This document shows positions 1-10,656 of a stretch of DNA of 64,000 nucleotides, in pieces. The notes beneath the pieces are model-generated. The model worked only from the letters and a program-made list of their open reading frames with translations. It did not search any database and was not told where the DNA came from. Where the stretch lies: the NCBI RefSeq assembly GCF_014839805.1, contig NC_051136.1, positions 3,348,001 to 3,412,000 of the forward strand. Direction: 5' to 3'. How positions within the stretch are numbered: the stretch's first letter is position 1; each line of letters begins with the position of its first letter. Origin of the DNA: Manduca sexta. Taxonomy: Eukaryota > Arthropoda > Insecta > Lepidoptera > Sphingidae. Made by a program: the position numbers and the translations under genes.

Positions 1-597
1 GTGACATTTAACGAATGAAAATTAATTACGTGTTCAATTTATTGGTGATTTTATAAAAAAACTAGACTAGAGTATTTAATGTAAAATATTATAAATTTCG
101 TATCCCGGATATTTTTATAAGCGAGTTATAAAAAACCTTCCAAATCAACATAACATTAATATAGAACTTATAGTTGACATGGCGAAATTAGAAGACCTAG
201 AAACAATAACCAAAATATTAAATTCAGTTGTTGTAGATAACTCGACCAAAATTAAAATGTAAGCACGACCAACCGTTCAAGTAGTATCAGTAATACTATT
301 TCTTTTAATAATATTGTCAGTTTGTAAACCTTCGTGATAATATTTAATTAGCCCCACATTACAGTAACTTATTAGTGATTTTTGGGTTTACGAATTGTTG
401 TTTATCACGCAATTGTCAAGCGATAACAACCTGCAAACTGATCTTGAACTTTACTTTTAAATTAATTCGATGTAATTATTCTTATCATGTTTCGTTATTA
501 CGCTATTTATTTAGTACTAAGAATCTATATTTATATTCATATTATTTGTTAAATTCTACAAAAGAAATATTGCATAAGTTATTATTATTTATAGTAT
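1..597. other. AT-rich stretch, no supported gene
   Basis: No repeat family used elsewhere in the window was recognised here, and no convincing exon. A 28-codon ATG-to-stop frame at 179-262 is the only tidy small ORF and is not supported by splice sites or recognisable sequence. Confidence 0.5.
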
Positions 598-790
598 ACT
601 AGCTTTTGCTCGCATCTTCGCCTAAAAGTCCAGCTTTATATTTTCCTGGGATAAAAAGTAGTTTATAGGACCAAGAAGTAATGTAGCAACCGATTAGTGA
701 AAAAAAAATTATGTTAAAAAAATCGGTTTAGTAGTTCCTGAGCTGAGCGCGTTCAAACAAACAAACTCTATGGCTAGCTATTAGTATAGA
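598..790 (+). mobile_element. Family F LINE tail, diverged copy
   Basis: The copy begins with ACTAGCTTTTGCTCGC, the hallmark of family F. It carries a decayed 'GGGATAAAAAGTAG' block and ends in the typical segment 'tcggtttagtagttcctgag ... caaacaaacaaactct'. In Lepidoptera this pattern marks the 3' portion of a very abundant non-LTR retrotransposon, probably of RTE type. There is no coding capacity. The best preserved copy in the window is at 37371-37768. Confidence 0.6.
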
Positions 791-834
791 TTGTATTTAT
801 AGTGGCTTATATAACAGATGGGGCAGAAAGTTGA

Positions 835-972
835 CGAGTATAGACCACGTAGCGACAAGCGCAGCGTCGGACGTCCTCCAATGGACGACGTCGTGAAGGC
901 CGCAGGAACTTGCTGGATGCAGGTCGCTTATAAAATATTGATCTGGAAATCTTTAGGAGAAGCCTATGTTCA
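835..972 (+). mobile_element. Family G: RTE-type LINE 3' end (reverse transcriptase C-terminus)
   Basis: Read on the plus strand the frame gives GRPPMDDVVKAAGTCWMQVA followed by WKSLGEAYVQ and a stop. This matches the C-terminal signature of RTE-class endonuclease-reverse transcriptases: a GRP..RW.DD...AG..WMQ motif, then W(R/K)SLGEAYVQQW and a stop. The expected final QW(T/A)S-G is cut short by a stop after VQ, so the copy is decayed. Sequence after the stop keeps 'gtgggcttcccaaggctgaagaagaa', the non-coding end with an altered GAT-like tail. Only the extreme 3' end is present, as expected for a 5'-truncated LINE. Confidence 0.72.
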
Positions 973-1680
973 GTAGTGGGCTTCCCAAGGCTGAAGAAGA
1001 AAATATTTGCAAGTGACTTTGTATCTTTAACACACGAGTGTATTAAATTTTTTAAGTCTCTAAGTAATTCTATCATCTATGATGTCCAGTTGCAAAACTA
1101 CTACCCTACGGTATTCAGTAAGATAGTGATACTAGGCCAGTCGAGCTAGCTTATTTATATAGATGATATTATATACAATGTGATCTTACAATTTACTAAG
1201 AAGCTTATTAAGCTCAGCTACACGGAGAATCGGAGCGTCAATCTTAAGATTAGGATAATTCCACGAAATCTGAAGGTGTTTTAGCAAATTATATGGAGGA
1301 TATGTATAAAGTCCTCAATTGTTATATTATATAAGTAATGTAAGACTTGGTATCTAAACGGGAACGGAACGTGAGAATTTACTTCTAAATCACTGAAGCG
1401 GTTTCTATCAAGTTATTTTAAATATATAATGTACTTCTATTTACACTAATGGACATACATGACAAACACTTTATCTGGACTCTTCTAATACAATTTTGCG
1501 GAGACTGAATAGTCCAAATGAATGAAACGTTGTAGGACATCAGACAGGCTGCTTGGGAAATCCAAACGAATCAATTCAGCAACATGTTTGAAATATTGTT
1601 GCAGCAACCCTATATTAAAGTGAAATAAGGCAAATGTGGAAAAACTGAATGACGAGTATGACATATTATAGATACACATT
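973..1680. other. No recognised feature
   Basis: This is AT-rich sequence. A 64-codon minus-strand frame (1485-1679) shows no recognisable domain and no splice context, and I do not call it. Confidence 0.4.
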
Positions 1681-1760
1681 CATGCCTTCATCCCATAGGG
1701 GTAGGCAGAAACGGTCTTGACTCTTTCGCCCCTGCCATATACATAGTTCTTCTCATACAT
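1681..1760 (-). repeat. Weak SINE-D-like tail fragment
   Basis: The stretch 'catgccttcatcccataggg' followed by gtaggcagaaacgg resembles the tail side of family D ('tttattcctgaaggggtagg' in the 32.1 kb copy). Nothing of the tRNA-like head remains, so the assignment is tentative. Confidence 0.3.
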
Positions 1761-1835
1761 TTTCGCTAATTAAGGGTACTCCTGACCTGACCTCTCGGAG
1801 AAAATTATGTTATTTTTCTTATGGTAAGTACCAAA

Positions 1836-1897
1836 ATCCGTCTAGAAATCTTTACGGGAGGCTTTTGTTCAGCGGTAGGCTGAATGTGGCTGATAAT
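1836..1897 (+). mobile_element. Family G fragment (RTE 3' tip)
   Basis: The stretch 'tctagaaatctttacgggag' followed by gcttttgttcagcggtaggctgaatgtggctgataat aligns with the last 60 bases of the copy at 835-972 (ctggaaatctttaggagaagcctatgttcag). Only the tip of the reverse-transcriptase C-terminus and the start of the tail remain. Confidence 0.5.
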
Positions 1898-2284
1898 AAA
1901 ATACCAAGACTAGGACCCATAACCAAAACTCCCTGTTCTTTCAATGTATACTATATGACAAAATACGTATAGAAATTATATATAGAAAATATTCATAAAC
2001 CAACCAACTCACAGAATACCAACCAACGACAACTATCAAAGATCTTTTCAGTTAAAGGGAAACGGATAAATGAAGTCTGCGCGAAACGTAATGGGGTCGC
2101 CTATTGTTTAAAACTAACAGTGGCTCAGACTAAAATTAAGCTCGAAATATTGGAGGTAAATACATTTGAAATACTATATTAATTGTCCGCTCGGCGATAT
2201 CCTTAATTTATATTATCACCGTAGAAATGTACTCGGAAATTTATACCTACAATCCACGCGCGAGCTTCGAGAATCTTATGGAAT

Positions 2285-2426
2285 GTTGACGTAATGAGTA
2301 ATGCAGTGATTTTATCGATATTATGTTATCGACATAATAAGCGTATTTATCATTTCCGGTATCTGATTTTGCCTACATTGATAATGCAATATCGGTAAAA
2401 CCACTGCGTAAATTTATTACGTGAAC
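2285..2426. mobile_element. 142-bp hairpin, possible MITE remnant
   Basis: The left arm (2285-2322) starts GTTGACGTAAT and ends TTTTATCGATATT. The reverse complement of the right arm (2388-2426) starts GTTCACGTAAT and ends TTTTACCGATATT. Complementarity continues into the middle (ATTATGTTATCGACAT against its partner in ACATTGATAATGCAATAT), so most of the unit can fold into one hairpin. No clear target-site duplication is visible. A decayed miniature inverted-repeat element is the simplest reading. Confidence 0.5.
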
Positions 2427-2593
2427 ATTGCATAGATAAAATTCCTCGAAGTATGTATGTAGCCTGTATATTTTATTCTATCTGTTTCCATCATATCCCA
2501 TTTCAATTCTAGGAAGGAGTCACATACGATCTACTTTTTTAAGGTCGTCAAAGAATTGATTTAGTTTTCGACCAATCGACTGTCTATCGTCAA

Positions 2594-2720
2594 TTTTTTT
2601 TTTTTGCTTTTCATAACGAGACTATCTTGCCGTTCCCTTGTCGATAAGCGATACGATCGCTCATAAACAGTAGAAACACCATCCAATACCTTGATTATAA
2701 AATATTTTTTGTTATATTGG
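2594..2720 (-). mobile_element. Family B 3' end, truncated
   Basis: A poly-T run is followed by the complement of the family B end: gcttttcataacgagactat, then cttgccgttc, taagcgatacgatcg and cataaacagtagaaacacca. The copy is cut off after about 125 bases and keeps only the 3'-most part, with its poly-A on the minus strand. Confidence 0.75.
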
Positions 2721-3511
2721 CTCTCTGACCCTCTCTAGTTCTGAATAAGTCTAGACAATCTACCTATAATACAGGGTCATTTTGACGTTGCGTAGCTAAG
2801 TGGAACCACATTCTTAATAAAATAAAATAACACTTTACTTATGTATAAGTTTCGAGCAAAATAAATATCAGTAAAAAGTAATTATAATTTTACACGCCCT
2901 AATGTAAGAACTCGTCGCAGCGGTAAATTTGCACTTTTCGACAGAAATATATTGACGCCCACGCCACATTCCCACTAAACTACAAAATGATCAAAATATT
3001 AAAAACCGACATTTATGACCACAATATTCGTTATGCATTCAGGACTTTTGGCACAATACTAGCAGAGGTAAGAACAAGTATTTGGTTTCATTGATTAATG
3101 CAGTGTCGAAATAACTCAGTATATTATAGTTCATAAATATAACAGTTTAATTAGCTAGTATAAAATTGTACTAAAAATGTCTTAGATTATAAATGAAAAT
3201 TCTACTTCTAAACATTATTTTAAAAGCTACCTTGGGATGTTATTTAACGTAATTTAAATAAAACATTTTGATAAATTACTTTCTATATTTACCTTTCCCT
3301 TTTTATACTTTCATAAATTTTAATGTTATTAATTTGAACAGCCCTTCCAAACTACTGCTATTATAATAATGCTACAATTTTTTTTCACTAGTTTTGGTCG
3401 ATTACGATTTGTTTACAAACATTTTGTGAAATAAAACGAATTGTATATCCTTTTAATGTAGTTCATATTAATCCAGAATGTTTTATACCTATGTACCAAA
3501 TTTCATTAAAA
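2721..3511. other. No recognised feature
   Basis: This is AT-rich, low-complexity-leaning sequence with no exon, repeat family or inverted repeat that I could recognise. Confidence 0.4.
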
Positions 3512-3754
3512 CGCACACAATATCACGCACTTATCCTGGAAGGGCTATAAAGAGGCGCAACCAGGGCACCCATTTTTCGCTAAGTGTTCCGTCCCATGAT
3601 GTGATAGGGGGTGAGCCTATCGCAATATCGGGCACAAATCCCCGACTCCGGGCTGATACTGAGCAAAAAAATTCAAATATCACTTTGCCCGGTCCGGGAT
3701 TCGAACCCAGGACCTCAGATCGCTGCCATACCTTGCAGTATAACTAGACCACCA
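3512..3754 (-). mobile_element. SINE family D, nearly full length, diverged
   Basis: Read on the minus strand it begins with a tRNA-like head: 'ggtggtctagttatactgca' with the A box, then 'ggtcctgggttcgaatcccg' with the B box GGTTCGAATCC. A body follows with 'gatattgcgataggctcacc' and 'catcatgggacggaacactt', then 'gggtgccctggttgcgcctc'. The tail ends near 'gataagtgcgtgata'. It is a polymerase III-type retroposon and encodes no protein. The minus-strand order matches the full copies at 11691-11938 and 53241-53487. Confidence 0.8.
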
Positions 3755-4491
3755 TGTGATTATTAATATTTATTCAATTCCATCAATATCCAATTTAAAT
3801 TCATTCAATGGTTTGCATTTATTACAAAAAATATTTTTCATAAAATTTCGCTTTAATAGCTAATATTCGTAAAATGTTGGTAGGTACCGAATTAGAACTA
3901 CACGTTATATGTTTAATGTCCAATATACATATGTTGTGTTAGAGTAAAAATTACAAAATAAGTACGGAAGATCTACGCACAACTTGCGGTAAAGTTTGTT
4001 TAACCCAAATCGGCTTTGATCAAAACATATTCAAGTTTACATTTCTCCGACTAGATCCGAGCAAGAAACTTCACCAAGCAGATGCGCAGGGAAAGCTATG
4101 TTAAAATCATGCATTAGGGAATTTCACTTAGCTTTAATTAACAAACAAATATATTAAACATTGCCCATTTAATACAATGAAATATGAGCGTCTTAGCATT
4201 CATTGTATTTAATACAATTGCCATTTAAAATTCTTAAATTTATTTTATTACTTGAATAATGCAAGCTTAGAGAAATGTTATGATAATTTTGAAAAACGAA
4301 GTTTTAAAATATGCACATCAAATATAGGTAGATATTTGTTGTACCAGGCACCAGTCACTAGGTAACGTCTAATACGAAACAACATAACATAAAAGGTTAT
4401 TCTTGGAAGATAGAATTAAAATTGTAGACGTAATCAATGAGACCATTCCTCAGATACAAGCTTAGCAACAATATCGTTGTTTAGGAAAAGT
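3755..4491. other. No recognised feature
   Basis: AT-rich sequence with no identifiable gene or repeat of the window's families. Confidence 0.4.
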
Positions 4492-4762
4492 ACAGTCATT
4501 ATATTAATAATAATATCAGCCCTGTATTATATACTTGCCCACTGCTGAGCACGGGCCTCCTCTATTACTGAGAGGGATTAGGCCTTAGTCCACCACGCTG
4601 GCCTAGTGCGGATTGGTGGACTTCACACACCTTCGAAATTCCTATAGAGAACTTCTCAGATGTGCAGGTTTCCTCACGATGTTTTCCTTCACCGTTAAAG
4701 CGAACGATAAATTCACAAAGAATACACACAGTCACACACACACACACACAGTCATTATATTA
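4492..4762 (-). mobile_element. SINE family A, 5' truncated, with 15-bp target-site duplication
   Basis: The element body (4507-4747) lies between two perfect copies of ACAGTCATTATATTA (4492-4506 and 4748-4762), a clean target-site duplication. On the minus strand the body runs from a (TG)n stretch through TTCTTTGTGAATTTATCG, TTTAACGGTGAAGGAAAACA, GGAATTTCGAAGGTGTGTGA and GGCCTAATCCCTCTCAG to CAGGGCTGATATTATTATT. The tRNA-like head is missing. The truncation joins a CA/TG dinucleotide run at 4729-4750, which may be non-templated or an expanded junction. Confidence 0.9.
4729..4750. repeat. (CA)n microsatellite at SINE 5' junction
   Basis: About ten CA units, interrupted once by GT, sit exactly between the truncated SINE A body and its target-site duplication. 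Confidence 0.8.
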
Positions 4763-5362
4763 TAGGTAGATATAGTACATATCTATATATACATGTAATA
4801 ACACCTGTTTCTGAAAGTATAGGTAGAGGTATATTAAATCGCTAACAAGCATAAAATCTCACTCAAACTGTTCCCGCCACGAGCTAACAAGCCAAAAGCG
4901 CCACGCTTACATTTCGTAGGCCGCACAGTCCAGCATTCAACAAAACGCTTCATTCAAAAATCGAGAAAGCGGCCGCCTTTCTACATTTGTCATTTTAATC
5001 ACCCACCGCCAACTCTGCGGTAATAAAATTATTTCACAGTAAACATTTTCGAAAATTAAATTTTAAAGACTCTCACGGTAATGGGCTGTAGACGCTATGA
5101 AATAAAGATGGAAACTTGATAATAAATTTTGGTTAATTTCCTAGTGAAAATGAGTTTGTTGGATTAGGTCTCTTGGACAATGTTTATCCAAGGTGTCAGT
5201 TATGAATGTTGTTGTAATTTTGAATTTAGAATGGGTTCATGTTCTGAAACGATACGAGGTATTATTCTTTTTGAAGATTTACGGCTAAATATCAAATTAG
5301 AGAAGGATGGACAACATTATCTTATTATTTTTCCTTTCCTTATTATTATTATTTTTCCTTCT
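4763..5362. other. Low-repeat stretch with a GC-richer patch
   Basis: The part around 4870-5020 is richer in G+C (including 'gcggccgcc') than its surroundings and looks single-copy. I see no open frame with splice sites in it. Confidence 0.35.
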
Positions 5363-5510
5363 TATGCCGGCCTATTGGAATCGGATATATACAGGCTGAT
5401 CTCAGAACACGCCATACTTACGTGGGCCACTATGGTGGGTTTTAATATCTTGTGTACGGTGGTCGCTATTCGGGCGGATATAAAATAAATCTTACCACTA
5501 GCAAAAGCCT
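5363..5510 (-). mobile_element. Family C 5'-side fragment
   Basis: The plus strand reads TATGCCGGCCTATTGGAATC, then 'ggatatatacaggctgatct', 'acttacgtgggccactatgg' and 'gtggtcgctattcgggcgga'. That is the complement of the upstream half of family C. The poly-A-proximal half is absent. Confidence 0.75.
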
Positions 5511-5552
5511 ACTATGTAATATAATCCATCCATCAGTACTTTTATATTCTTC

Positions 5553-5735
5553 CATACTTAGAGTATAAATTCGAAAGTTACTCTGTATGTTTGTTATGTA
5601 TTTACGGCTGAATCATTGAACCAATTTCGGTGATATCTGATATGGAGATAGTTAGAGATCTTGAAAAGGTCATACTACTTTTTATCCCGGAAAACGCATG
5701 TGGAACCGCAAGCAAAAGCTATTTTTATAGCGAGC
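5553..5735 (-). mobile_element. Family F LINE tail, reverse orientation
   Basis: On the minus strand it starts 'aaatagcttttgcttgcggt' followed by 'tccacatgcgttttccggga' and 'taaaaagtagtatgac'. It then has 'tctccatatcagatatcacc' and 'gaaattggttcaatgattca'. This is the usual order of family F with its primer-site-like end. Confidence 0.65.
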
Positions 5736-6652
5736 AATATATTTATAAATATACTATAAATATTCACTATCATTAATCGAATCTAATGGAAAATATTATA
5801 AAAGTAATTAAATCACTGATACCAATGTTTATCGCGTCTTGTTTGAAGCATTAATTTATTACTTTGTTCAGAACAGAATTTAGTCTCGGGTATTAAATGA
5901 ATATAAATTTTCACAACGTCTTCTTCGCTAAAACTCAAAGCGAATAAGCTTATGAAATATGAAACAATATTTTTATAACTTACTCGGCGGTAAGTATGTA
6001 CTTTCGGAAAACTGTAACTATGGCTGAAGTAGCGGCTTTAGGATTTCAGAGTACTTTAAACATGTTTGTTTTAATACTTCATGACTATTTTTATATTTTA
6101 AGGGTATACATGGGCGTGCACGAGTGGCTGCACGCGTGGTCTTGCTGCAACTGTTTCAGCGTTTTTTATTTTCAAATCATACAAGCCTCGCTTAATGCAT
6201 GCAGTTAAATTTCCTTCTTCAATAGCCAATGCTGTGAGGTTTTTCTAATATCAGACAGCTTTGTTATACGCGAAGACAACGCGCATGTCGCTCAGGAGTA
6301 ACTCGAACAGAACTTAATAATGAATCGCGGATTTACGCAGGTAGCGCATAAGCCAAATGTATACGCACCCTTTATCTACAATAAGTCATTTTAAACAATG
6401 CATTTGCGCATAATAGGAAAACGGATACCTGATATTAATTTATTTAAAATAAAATTTAATGCGAATAAAATGTGTAAAATGATCCATGTTGGTTCGATGC
6501 GGTTTTGTTTACAGGATGATTCTTACTGAAAATTTGAGTGTAGCAGCTGTAGATGCTGATATCAGCGTCTTTGTTCCATGCGGTCTGTAGGTAGAGGCTT
6601 AATAATAACTGAACAAATATAGGTTTGTAGCACAAGTAACAATTTTAAATAT
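5736..6652. other. No recognised feature
   Basis: Open frames here (for example 5996-6208) are short and unsupported. The inverted 'gcgtgca...tgcacgc' near 6115-6136 is too short to interpret. Confidence 0.4.
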
Positions 6653-6875
6653 ATTCAACTTCCTTTGGCTCGCCGCTTCACTTGCCTGAAAAAGTTTTCT
6701 GATTCAAAAATACCGCTATATATTTTTCTGGAATACAAAATAGCCTATATCCTTGAAATGGTCTTAAAATATTTCCAAATAAAATTTTATCGAAATCGGT
6801 TCAGTGATTAAGCCATGAAAGTGTAACAGACAGACAGAGTTACGTTTACATTTATGATAATATAAGTATGGATGT
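6653..6875 (+). mobile_element. Family F LINE tail
   Basis: It begins 'aacttcctttggctcgccgc' (a degraded head) and runs through 'tttttctggaatacaaaata', 'gcctatatccttg' and 'ttttatcgaaatcggttcag'. It ends 'taacagacagacagagttac' with an A/T-rich tail, and carries no coding sequence. Confidence 0.7.
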
Positions 6876-7100
6876 GTGACCTACATTGAAATATAGGACT
6901 AGCATTGCACAATATTAAATCAAATAGAATGTGAAGTAATGTGTACAGTTTGAAAGACTTTAAAGTCATTATTCAGTATTATTTGAGGATATCTTTTCAG
7001 ACTAACGAGTGCCTTACAAACCTTTGTTTTTCTTTGTGGTATTGCTTCTGTTTAGATAGTTGTAAGACAAAACGTATTTCCAGATCTATTCATTGAAGTA

Positions 7101-7500
7101 ATAATAATTCCAGACCTGTGTTATATAATGTCTCACTGCTCGGCACGGAACTCCTCTAATATTGAGAGGGTTTAGACCTTAGTTAGCCAGTGTAACTACT
7201 TAACATAATAAGACTTAACATCTCATGTCTCAGGATGGCGAGCGCTGTCGAATACCAAACAATACTTTGTAATTCAACGTGTTGGATGGTGTTTCTACTG
7301 TTTATGGGCGGTCGTATCGCTTACCATCAAGCGAACGACAAGCTCGTCTCGTCACAAAAAGCAATAAAAAAATAGTCTACTACGCTGGTCTAGTGCAGGA
7401 TTATAGACTTCACAAACCTTCTTATTTCATCAAGTAAGTTTTCTTACGATATTTTCCTTTACTATTATAGCAAGGGATACTAGGCAAAGAATATACATAT
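7101..7500 (-). mobile_element. SINE family A interrupted by a family B insertion
   Basis: The 3' part of a minus-strand SINE A lies at 7101-7183 (ataataattccagacctgtg to ttagaccttagt). Its continuation lies at 7373-7500 (tagtctactacgctggtcta to aggcaaagaatata). Between them sits a plus-strand family B copy. Removing the B copy restores the normal SINE order. TAGT repeated at both edges is the likely short target duplication. Confidence 0.85.
7184..7372 (+). mobile_element. Family B, 5'-truncated, nested inside SINE A
   Basis: It begins within the consensus at 'tagccagtgtaactacttaa', then has 'catgtctcaggatggcgagc', 'ggtgtttctactgtttatgg' and 'gcggtcgtatcgcttaccat'. It ends 'aaagcaataaaaaaa' as a poly-A tail, as expected for a 5'-truncated retroposon. 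Confidence 0.9.
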
Positions 7501-7997
7501 AACCATAATTTATTAGTAGAAAAAGGTGTACACACACCGTTTAAACCAATTTTCGATTATAAAAGGAAATATGCCTTTTTCTGTTACCTCCAGCGCGTGT
7601 GAGGCCATTACTTGGTCAAGGGAGATTAATGGGCTCTTATTCACTTAGCGAAGGTGCAGCGTGGTTGGAACAAAATGAAAATTCATGAGCTGCTCTATAT
7701 AAATCAAGTAGAATTCGATCATTCCGCTGTTAGTACTTTTTTCGCTAGTTTCGTCTTGTGAATCAATTATACTGTTGCAACTGTAATATAATATGTAAGA
7801 AGAGTGACTTCCAAGTTTTGTGGGGGTGATAAATATGTACCTTAATTATTAGAAAAGGAGAAGCATAATGAGGACAAGGTGGATAATTGGAAGATGTAGA
7901 CATATTTCGTTGACTACAAAATAGTAGTTAAGGCTATATTTATTCGAACACATTAATGAAAATTCACTGCTTTTAAAGCGAATTGGAATTCGGATAC
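7501..7997. other. No recognised feature
   Basis: Apparently single-copy AT-rich sequence. No gene model is supported. Confidence 0.35.
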
Positions 7998-8571
7998 ATT
8001 ATCGCCTGACCTGATATTACTACCGCCCAGCCTTCGTGGGGGGTGACTGAGCGGTTATGCTGGGGTAGCCGTGCCTTATGGCCCGGCGTTCAGCCGCCCG
8101 GATTTGATGACGACCTTCGGGCGACCGCCGGGCCGAGTCCCTAACCCTATATACAACTTAACCTATGCACGGCCTACCAGCTAAAACTCCGCGGTGGCCC
8201 TCTTCGGCGCATTAGGGACGGCTGCGGGCTTCCTCTGACGTTGAAGTGTCTAGTCTGCGACCGCAGCCGCCCCTGCGCGGTGCCGCCTTGCGGCCCGTCT
8301 CCTATGGGTGGGGGGCTCAGAAGCCCCCGCGCACCGAAGGACGCCCTCGGCGTCTACGGCAGCATGAGGCCAACTACACACTGCCGTCCATCCCGGGGGT
8401 CACCACAATGTGCTAAGCGTGCACAACCTTCACCAGCGGCCGACAGCCCCCTGCTGCCCGCCGGCGACCCCCCGATGGCCCCTATTAGTCGCCTTTTACG
8501 ACAGGCAGGGGATACCGTGGTGGAATTCTCCAAACGCCCCCAGTCCACAGGGCGGATTATCGCCTGACCTG
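7998..8571. mobile_element. Family H: GC-rich insertion flanked by a 16-bp direct repeat
   Basis: About 540 bases (8014-8555) are far richer in G+C than the rest of the window. They are bracketed by two perfect copies of ATTATCGCCTGACCTG (7998-8013, 8556-8571). On the minus strand the left part reads 'gaattccaccacggtatccc' followed by 'ctgcctgtcgtaaaaggcga', a pattern I associate with the GC-rich 5'/ORF1 region of lepidopteran LINEs, though I cannot name the clade. Frames of 79-108 codons on both strands reflect lack of AT-rich stop codons rather than a gene. If the direct repeat is a target duplication, this is a retroelement fragment. Confidence 0.55.
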
Positions 8572-9165
8572 GATGACCCTCTCTAGTTGACACAACTTAA
8601 AATTCTAACCAACATATTTCACTCAAGTAACATTATTCTAACTTGACAATCAAAGTCCTCGCGAAAACCCACCATCCATCATTGACCTAATAAGCATATC
8701 AGGTTAATTTTTATAATCTCACACTATGAAGAGAAGCGTTTGCACAGTGAGACATTAAATAGATTAGAAAAAACGTTCGTGTTAATTAATCGAGGAGAGC
8801 TCTCGTGACCGGAGCATTCTATTCATTTCTAGCAAAAGCTATATTTTAAGTGAAACTAGGAAATGTAAAATGCTTTTTACGTAAATCATACACGTGTGCG
8901 AGCAATCCTTTCACATTTCTATGAGCTATATCGAATACAAAGGGAGTGTTGAATAGATGTAAGGGTGTCATGTTTGGCATATTTAGAGGGATGTCGTAAT
9001 TGTAGGATGAGGGGAAATGGCACTCATGTTCTAGGGTCGCTTGCAATTAGCATATAATTGCAATGTTGGTTTACCACAATTTAATCTTTGCAACATGTAT
9101 TCGTAATTTTCGAAGCGAAATCTATTAGAGGTTTATGGTATTATTAATTTAATCTTGTTATATCT
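8572..9165. other. No recognised feature
   Basis: AT-rich. A minus-strand frame (8846-9046) has no recognisable content. Confidence 0.4.
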
Positions 9166-9167
9166 CA

Positions 9168-9462
9168 TTACTAGTTGACCCGACAGACGTTGTCCCGTCT
9201 TAACTATGAATTTACAGTGGGCATGCTGTCAATCGCTGACAGTTATTTCAAACAATTAACAGTTATATAAAATTAATATTTTCGTCAAGTTTTCTTAAAT
9301 TTTCTAATTTTCCGCGATTCTTTTTTAAATTTTTCTCTTTCATAAGAACCTTCTCCTGACAATAACAAACACAACAAAAAACAATGAAATCGGTCCAGCC
9401 GTTCACGCGTGATGGCGTGACCAAGGGCAATAGGGATTCATTTTCATATAATATACAGATTA
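9168..9462 (+). mobile_element. Family F-related LINE tail (second subfamily)
   Basis: It starts 'actagttgacccgacagacg' and 'ttgtcccgtc'. It carries 'aagaaccttctcctgacaat' and 'aacaaacacaac', then 'gaaatcggtccagccgttca' and 'cgcgtgatggcgtgaccaag'. It ends in an A/T-rich tail with 'tatacagatta'. The primer-like segment 'tcggtccagccgttc' is the counterpart of 'tcggttcagtgattaagcc' in the 6.65 kb copy. Confidence 0.65.
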
Positions 9463-10656
9463 ATTAATTATTTTTTAATTGATTACTTATTAATTTAGTC
9501 TTAATCTCTCACAGACATAAATAAAAGCCAGCATCGCATTATTAACTGAATCCTTACTTTCGTATAACATCTCAGTTACCTTCCAAACACAAAATTTCAA
9601 ATAAAAGTCCAAGGAAACCCGTCGATAATGCCACAAACAGAGCCTTTCAAATTGCCAGCGCCCGCAACGTTCGGAACATCAAATTGACAACGGCAGTAGG
9701 TAATGAAGAGACCGTCTTCGAAGCTAATTAACAAATCCCCAATAGAGTCAGAGACGAAACAGCTGAAGAATAAAGGACTTTGTTGGGTCGAGTGATATAA
9801 ACATTAATTTAATTAAGATCGGGTGGGTTTTCATCGATATCGCTTTCTTTTGACTCTTGTATATTGTATTTGAAGTTTATGTTTTAGGCGTTGCTTGTGG
9901 CGTCGCTTAAGAAGTTTGTTTTAATGTTATATAAGTTTGTATCTATATGCACTTTTCTAAGATAAATATTAGTCTATCAATTGATGCAGAATTTGGTCTG
10001 TCTGTTAAAGTTAATCTACTGCCAGTTTATGTCGATGGCCTTTCAAGAAGAATGTCATAACCAACATTGAACACCTATTCGTCGGGAGAAAATAATGATA
10101 TGAATAACCTCGATGAAATCTGTAAATAGTTTTATTTAAATGCCATTTTTATACGTCAAAGTGCACAGTTGAACTTGTGTTTTGGATAAAGTTTCTCACT
10201 TATAAACAATCTCCAACCAAAAAAAACTTATAAAATCGATCGTAAATATCTCGAATATCGGTCATAATATTGGCAATATATTGTTAAAATAACTACATTG
10301 TTGAATTGCCGTCCACTCCAATGTACCCAATATTATTATTATTAAAGGTCATTATGAATATATTTGTAAATAATTCTCTCCAACAAACTTTTTTTGTAAT
10401 TTTTTTTACCTGCCAGTAATACTATGATTATAGAGCTTATTTTTCATTACATTTTATATTTTTGTTTCAGAATTAAATATTTTAATGAATTTATTTTACG
10501 ATTTTTTTAATCAGTTATTTATTGAAGATTATCTCAAAACATCTTATGTGTTAATCCAGTATTAAAAAAACATTTTTATAGAACAAAGGAATGTACATAA
10601 ATACATGTCAACGGTTGAAATCCTACTTGACTTAAGCCGCATTTTTTATGACACTA
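9463..10656. other. Mostly single-copy sequence; GC-richer patch at 9610-9790
   Basis: The 9610-9790 patch (cgataatgccacaaacagag to ggactttgttgggtcgagtg) is compositionally distinct and carries no recognised repeat. It could be conserved non-coding DNA. The rest is AT-rich without features. Confidence 0.3.

Noticed and set aside
179..262. 28-codon small ORF beginning MAKLEDLETITK
   Set aside because: It is tidy, but there is no supporting promoter, homologue or splice evidence, and ORFs of this size are expected by chance.
8241..8593. Overlapping 108- and 79-codon frames on both strands
   Set aside because: They lie in the GC-rich island, where stop codons are rare by composition. No domain is seen on either strand.
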